A stretch of 64,000 nucleotides of DNA from Coffea arabica. Taxonomy: Eukaryota > Streptophyta > Magnoliopsida > Gentianales > Rubiaceae. The translations under genes were made by a program, and so were the position numbers. A model generated the notes under the pieces. The model worked only from the letters and a program-made list of their open reading frames with translations, was not told where the DNA came from and did not search any database. Location: contig NC_092323.1 in the NCBI RefSeq assembly GCF_036785885.1, forward strand, positions 5,186,501 to 5,250,500. Direction: 5' to 3'. Of this stretch, positions 58,977 to 64,000 are shown piece by piece. Position 1 is the stretch's first letter. Every line of letters starts with the position of its first letter.

Positions 58977-60007
58977 TTAAGCATATGTCTTCGCAATCTC
59001 CAGCAGACATTGGCACAACTCATCGGGTTTAGTAAACATGGGCATGTGGTCAGCACCCTTGATCTCTTTCACCTCCTTCACGCACGGGTTGTTTTGGATC
59101 ATCCAACGTTGGAAATCAGCTGTTATGGTTATATCGTCACTCGCTATTACATAAGCCTGCGGGACTGATCCAAATTTCTCCTCCGTGAATAATTTCTCTG
59201 TCTGCTGTAAATCTTCCATGAATAGTGACCCTGGTCTTACCAGTAGCTTCCCCAGCGCTTGATCCTGTTGTAAATTCCATTAAAAAAAATTACTACTTTT
59301 TTTTTTAAAATTAAAGAATAAAGGGGAAAGAAATATGTGAACTGTCTTTTAACAATTGAATCGACTAAACACAAACCTCCTTAGGGGACCGATTGTAGAG
59401 GCTGTTGGAGATGAACTCGGGGCCACAGAGCAATGCCATAATGGGTGGGTCGCCGTAGGGGAAAAATTTAGTGTCCAGCCATTTCTCTATCGGGGTCCTT
59501 GCCGTGTACTACTTTTTCAAGAAATCAATTCGATTGAATTAGGAGTTGACAAAAGATGCAACCTAAGTACTTATGTAAATGTAATCATCAAGTTAGAAAG
59601 AAAGGAGGACAAAAATAATGCTAATAGTAAACCTCTTCGAAAACATAAGATGGCCGATTCTTGGCATCAGGCATGATTGCATTCAAGAAAATACCAACTG
59701 AGACTTTGTTGGGGTACTTTTCCAAACCAACAGCTGCGGCCATCCCCCCGCCGCTATGGCCTATCAGTATCACCTTCTCATTTTCTGGAATTGAGGCCAG
59801 AACCTCCAACAACGGGCTCGTGTAGTCATCCATTGTTCTGATCTCTTCCAGTTTCTTTTCATTTCTTCCGGCACCCGCCAGGTCGACTGGGGTGAAACGG
59901 TGGCCAGCGGCCTCAATGCGGGGTTTCAACTTGTAGTACACCCATGCTCCGTGGCCTACACCGTGAACCGCAACGAAGTGCTTTGGCTGCTCCTTGGTGG
60001 CTTCCAT
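58977..60007 (-). CDS. Methylesterase-like alpha/beta hydrolase, three exons
   Basis: Predicted exons 60007-59633, 59508-59377 and 59264-58977 give 264 aa. The ATG at 60007 gives MEATKEQPKHFVAVHGVGHG; the frame is open above it but starts at TTG. The acceptor of exon 2 is placed at GTAG|TACACG because the AG three bases earlier would put a stop in frame. The triad is Ser85, Asp213 and His242 (ADHMPMF). The nucleophile elbow is GHSGGG, against GHSMGG and AHSLGG in the other two. Exon 2 (KWLDTKFFPYGDPP, LCGPEFISNSLYN) is also distinct. Substrate unknown; polyneuridine aldehyde esterase-like or plain methylesterase are both possible. It faces the same way as the second MES gene, 5.5 kb away. Confidence 0.92.
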
Positions 60008-60060
60008 TTTGCAATTGCTGATTCTGGGAAGCTTGTGCGGTCCTCCAATTCTTGCAGGGG

Positions 60061-60068
60061 TTATATAG
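60061..60068 (-). promoter_or_regulatory. Probable TATA box of the third MES gene
   Basis: Minus-strand CTATATAA, 54-61 bases before the start codon at 60007. Confidence 0.55.
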
Positions 60069-60418
60069 CAATGCAATTTGGAATTTCTCAACATTGTCTA
60101 ACACTATTAAAATCATACTACTATTTATTGACTCTCGTAGCAATCATATTAAAGTTACGGCCCAGAAAAAGAACAACCATCCAACAAATCGGATTGTTTA
60201 TTGTCGCCACGAGGCCCTCGAGTTGTCCCGGAATGAGCAGTATCTCATTATCTTTGTCTTCTTCAATTCAGCCCTTAGATTCCGAGAATTTTTTCCCCCT
60301 TTGATAAAACAGTAGATTTGCATTGATTGATTGGCTTAAAGCAGAACTTGAATAATAGCAAGTGATTGCTAGAACCCATCAAGCAAAGACACGTTAGTAC
60401 TCTTTTCTGTTAAAAAAA

Positions 60419-61264
60419 GGGTTATTATCACTTTATCCCCTTAACGTTTGGTGTCATTATCAATTTTTAAATATATTTACCCTTTTTTATATATAATTAA
60501 AAATAAAAAAGTCGGAATGGTTATTCTTCCCTTTTTTTCACTTTAAGAGATCGAAAAATATAAAAATAAAAGAGTTTTCTCAAATTTCTTTTTTTCACAC
60601 TCATTAATACTAGGAAAAGAAAAAGAGATAGAAAAAAAGAAGAAAGAAAATTAGATTTTGCAAAGAAAGAAAATAAAGAAAAGTCTAGCATTATCGTATT
60701 ATATTTTAAGGTTGTCGGGATTAAGATTGAAATTTGGCAGTAAACAGAAAAGTGAGATAATTTTAAAATAATAAAAGTGTTTAATTCTTTATTATTTGTA
60801 ATTTTTAAAAAAAGAACTGAGCTCTCTCCCTCTCCCCCTCCCCTTCTCCCTCTCCATCTTTCTATTCTTTTTTGATATTAATAAGATTGGCAAGAAGAAA
60901 GAAATTAATATTTTGACTTTTTTTTCTTGATACTAAAAGGGAGAAGAGCCACTCTAAATTTTTTATTATTTTTATTATGCAAAGAGGAGGGTCTTTTTTT
61001 CTAAAATTTTTTAACTTGCTAAGTTGGTTTAATGGTAGGATAAATTGCCTAAAAAATAACTCTAGGGGGTAAATTGATAATAAGACTATAGTTTATAGGG
61101 GTAAAGTGATAATAATTTTAAGGGTTAAACAGGTTTTTTCACTTTAATTAACAAACTCCGTTAAGTTTGACCGTTAGTCTTGAGGGTAAAGTGACTAAAA
61201 AATAACGTTAAGGGAGAAATTGATAATGACACCAAACGTTAAGGGGATAAAGTGATAATAATCC
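60419..61264. mobile_element. Long-TIR non-autonomous element (MULE-like)
   Basis: The left terminus GGGTTATTATCACTTTATCC, continuing CCTTAACGTTTGGTGTCATT, is matched almost perfectly by the reverse complement of the right terminus (61215-61264, GGATTATTATCACTTTATCC). An inner copy of similar sequence lies near 61100-61140, so the right arm may itself be duplicated. Flanks are A runs, so a target duplication cannot be judged. No coding capacity. Confidence 0.65.
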
Positions 61265-62225
61265 AAAAAAAAGACGTGGTTGTGTTTGGTAGAATTCTTG
61301 ATTTGAAATGGTGGTAAACCAATAGGTCTGCCGATGGACTCTTAAGGCTTTCGTTGCTGTCAAGTTTAGAATTTAAATCTTGCGTCGACAATTGAGTGTG
61401 AGGAGTGAAAATGATTTAAAAAAATTAAATTATTGAAGCACGGCCCTCTATTGAGCATGCAACTCGCTGTTATCACTATAACCTTATAGGTTTTTCTATA
61501 ATACGCACGCTCATTGATACAGTTTCACCTAAATCATATCTTACCTATAACATAAATGCACACACTTATAATTACTTATCATACCCTACATTTATATACT
61601 TTCTAATTGTGGAGAACCTGAAATTGAGTCTGAATTGATGCGGATTATTCAGATATTGGGACCCGAACGTTTACTTTTAGGCCGGCAGCATAATTACTGA
61701 AATTCAATTGTCACATCTTTCTGGAATTCTTATACGGATTTTAAAATATAAATAATAATGCAATACCAATTCTAAAACATAATCTGATTATGAAGGAATC
61801 AGATCTTTAATGATCATGCATTCTTTTTGTTAGGAAAATGGCAACAAGTGGGGTGGTTAATTAAGTCAAAAGCTTTCATCGAGACAATTACTGCAAGCTA
61901 AACTAACAAGCACATCATCTGAGAAGGTCGCTTCTCTCCTTGAACAAAGTGCATGAACGGATGATAGCTAGGGCAACATTATAGGTAGACTAGACTGGTT
62001 TTGCACCAACTGATTGTATTCTAGATTTTGTACAAAGAAAAGAGGTAAAGCATGATGGGTTTGTATCTAATTTGTTTTAATAATAATGAATTAAAAGAAC
62101 TGCACGAGCGTCGCGAGGATAGAGTAAAGGATGGTCCTTAATTTGTCAGGGGGTTGGGAGATTAAAAAGCCTTATCTAACCAATGAGGTTTTTCTTTTCT
62201 TTTTTTTTTTTTTTACACCCTTTGC
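61265..62225. other. Intergenic, no gene recognised
   Basis: AT-rich DNA of no special feature. Confidence 0.4.
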
Positions 62226-63209
62226 GAGAATAATTACACTTTGCCCCCTTGAACTTGAACCCCCTGTAACACTTTGCCCCCCCTGAACTCCAAATATGTA
62301 TACTTTACCCTTTGTAGTCAACTTTTTTGACAGGGTTAAAAAATATATTTTTCATGAAAATTATATTTTTCATGATCAAAATATCCCTAACTAATTTTTA
62401 AATACATATTTCTTTAATAGTTGCCAAATGCATCTAAACACAATTACGCTATGCATTTCGAACTTTTAGCACTAAAATGAATTAGATAATTCACAAAAAA
62501 GAAGTCTAGGTGACTCAATGTATTAATCTCAATGCCGATAGCAATACTTATTTTTAATGGAATATAATTAATTAGCGCATTTGGAATAAAATTATTTTCT
62601 TATTTTTTTTATTGTAGCACTTTTTATGTGTTTTTATATGAGATAAAAACATGATTAAAAATAAAAATGTATTGAAAAACATATTCAGAGAATTTTTAGT
62701 TTTTTTAAATGTAGAGCTCAAACAAAATAAAAAATAAGGTATGAATGCGGTATAAAATTATCAAATAGCATTTTATTGACTCGTAAAAATCTTGTGAAAG
62801 TTGCAAGGTAAATGAAAATTACCAAAATGGATCCGTTTAGAATTTAAAGGAAGAAAGATAAACGATGGGAAAACTTGTGTGGATGTTTTAACAATTTTTA
62901 AATTCTTTGTTTCTCAGCAATACAATTTTTCAATTCTTTGGTATTATACCATCTTTTATTTTTTAATTTTGTAAGATCATGTGACTTTGTATTTTTTCTA
63001 ATAAGATGTTTCATATTTCAATTAAAAGTATAGTATTATTCTAGAACTATTGTGTAAGGGCATTAATATAATTTTATTAAAATCTTGGATGGAGAATTCA
63101 TCATTAACGTTTGACTAGTCAATGAAGTGGCAAAGTGTATATATGTAAAATTTATGGGGGCAAAGTGTTATAAAAGGTCAAATTTAGGGAGACAAACTGT
63201 AATTAACCC
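62226..63209. mobile_element. Long-TIR non-autonomous element (MULE-like), about 980 bp
   Basis: Inverted termini: left GAGAATAATTACACTTTGCC with repeated CACTTTGCCCCC blocks; right, reverse-complemented, GGGTTAATTACAGTTTGTCT then ATAACACTTTGCCCCC. The repeated CACTTTGCCCC/CACTTTATCCCC motif is shared with the elements at 13470 and 60419, suggesting one family. No clear target duplication. It lies 340 bases before the P450 start codon. Confidence 0.6.
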
Positions 63210-63467
63210 AAAAAAGAAAGTCCTCTCAGCTATACTGGATTCTCATTTATTATGTAAGTACGTGTCCGAGACTGTGATAGGTCGGCGATTGAAAGGAATA
63301 GTCGTTTTGCTGACTATCATACGCCTGCAATGGTCGTGGAGTCTACAGTCTTCCACATGGAAAAAAATCCAAGCAACATAAGCAATTGAACACTCCTACT
63401 ACTAAGATTATTCATATGATTATTCTAAGGAACTCGAGCGACTCGTGGCTAACTCAACTTTTACCAG

Positions 63468-63475
63468 TATATTAA
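63468..63475 (+). promoter_or_regulatory. Possible TATA box of the P450 gene
   Basis: TATATTAA, 73-80 bases before the start codon at 63548. The only TATA-like sequence in a plausible position. Confidence 0.4.
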
Positions 63476-63547
63476 ACATTGCGCAGCAGTCCCCAAGACT
63501 GCATCAAATCTCCCACAGCGAAGGTTACGCCAAGACATATCAGTAGA

Positions 63548-64000
63548 ATGGATTATCTGACGGTTGTGCTAGGATTTCTTTTCGCCCTGACATTTCTTCA
63601 GGGCCTGAGTTCTCTATCAAGAAGAAGCAAAAAGCTTCCTCCAGGTCCAACCCCATTGCCTATCTTGGGTAACCTCCACTTACTAGGTGACCAACCCCAC
63701 AAGTCCTTAGCCAAACTCGCCAAGAAACATGGCCCACTTATGAGTCTACAGCTTGGCCAAATCACCACGGTCGTCATCACCTCCGCAGGGATGGCCAAAG
63801 AAGTTCTCCAGAAGCAAGATTTAGCCTTCTCCAGCAGATCAATTCCGGATGCCATCCACGCCCACAGCCAATTCCAATATTCCGTGGTGTGGCTCCCGGT
63901 TGCCTCCCGCTGGAGAAGCCTCCGAAAAATCTTGAACTCCAACATCTTTTCGGGCAACAGGCTGGATGCTAACCAGCACCTGAGGGCTAGGAAGGTTCAG
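63548..64000 (+). CDS. Cytochrome P450, CYP76-like (N-terminal part, runs off the window)
   Basis: The first 151 codons of an open frame that continues past the window. Residues 1-20 are a hydrophobic ER anchor, followed by basic SRRSKK and the proline hinge LPPGPTPLPILGNLHLL (residues 30-46). HKSLAKLAKKHGPLMSLQLG, ITTVVITSAGMAKEVLQKQD and LAFSSRSIPDAIHAH are typical of CYP76 enzymes as I remember them, such as geraniol 8-hydroxylase. VASRWRSLRKIL is the C-helix with WR. The I-helix and heme-binding Cys lie outside the window. CYP76 enzymes oxidise monoterpenols, diterpenes or phenolics. The gene lies 3.5 kb beyond the third MES gene. Confidence 0.93.
   Translation, partial: MDYLTVVLGFLFALTFLQGLSSLSRRSKKLPPGPTPLPILGNLHLLGDQPHKSLAKLAKKHGPLMSLQLGQITTVVITSAGMAKEVLQKQDLAFSSRSIPDAIHAHSQFQYSVVWLPVASRWRSLRKILNSNIFSGNRLDANQHLRARKVQ

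Overview
The window is nuclear DNA of a flowering plant, almost certainly a eudicot. Genes have many short exons with GT-AG introns, intergenic DNA is AT-rich, and the protein families are plant-specific or typically plant (Dof, PLS/E-class PPR, methylesterase, CYP76-like P450, FAR1-related). The neighbouring MES-type esterases and CYP76-like P450 would suit an asterid with iridoid or indole-alkaloid chemistry, but the species cannot be fixed from this sequence. No rRNA, tRNA, CRISPR array or virus-like element was recognised.

Layout. 1-8 kb: a decayed CDKC-type kinase gene (about 2.66-3.81 kb), then AT-rich DNA with a Tourist-like MITE, a 107-bp tandem repeat and a Helitron 3' end. 8.0-9.75 kb: an intact five-exon GDSL esterase/lipase. 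10-16 kb: no gene recognised; two long-TIR non-autonomous elements and a SINE. 16.8-17.6 kb: a single-exon Dof transcription factor. 19.5-23.8 kb: a six-exon NUP58 nucleoporin gene, with a SINE just upstream. 24.2-26.3 kb, minus strand: an intronless PPR gene that converges on NUP58. 27.5-33.0 kb: a twelve-exon LINES-homolog gene. 34.83-40.47 kb: a whole MuDR-like MULE with 204-bp TIRs and 9-bp target duplication; it carries a 1219-aa transposase gene and a convergent gene for a GRF zinc-finger/coiled-coil/membrane protein. 41.5-60 kb: three intact methylesterase (MES) genes, one plus and two minus, separated by two more MULEs. 63.55 kb to the end: first part of a CYP76-like P450 gene.

The mobile-element content is the most unusual part. 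The 7.8-kb element at 44377-52203 has 196-bp TIRs (2 mismatches), a perfect 10-bp target duplication and an apparently whole FAR1-related transposase gene. It also holds fragments of three host genes: PH1 (pleckstrin homology), a calcineurin B-like protein and mitochondrial ribosomal protein S9. It therefore looks like an autonomous gene-capturing MULE. The older 3.2-kb element at 54267-57495 repeats the layout of the 34.8-kb MULE: transposase remains converge on GRF zinc-finger remains. The GRF gene thus appears to be a lasting accessory gene of this MULE lineage, in the position mudrB holds in maize MuDR. Six smaller inverted-repeat elements resemble non-autonomous MULEs, one with a perfect 9-bp duplication. 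Three SINE copies share one core sequence and have clear target duplications.

Exon borders were inferred by eye from reading frame, GT-AG signals and remembered family sequences, without alignment or transcript data.
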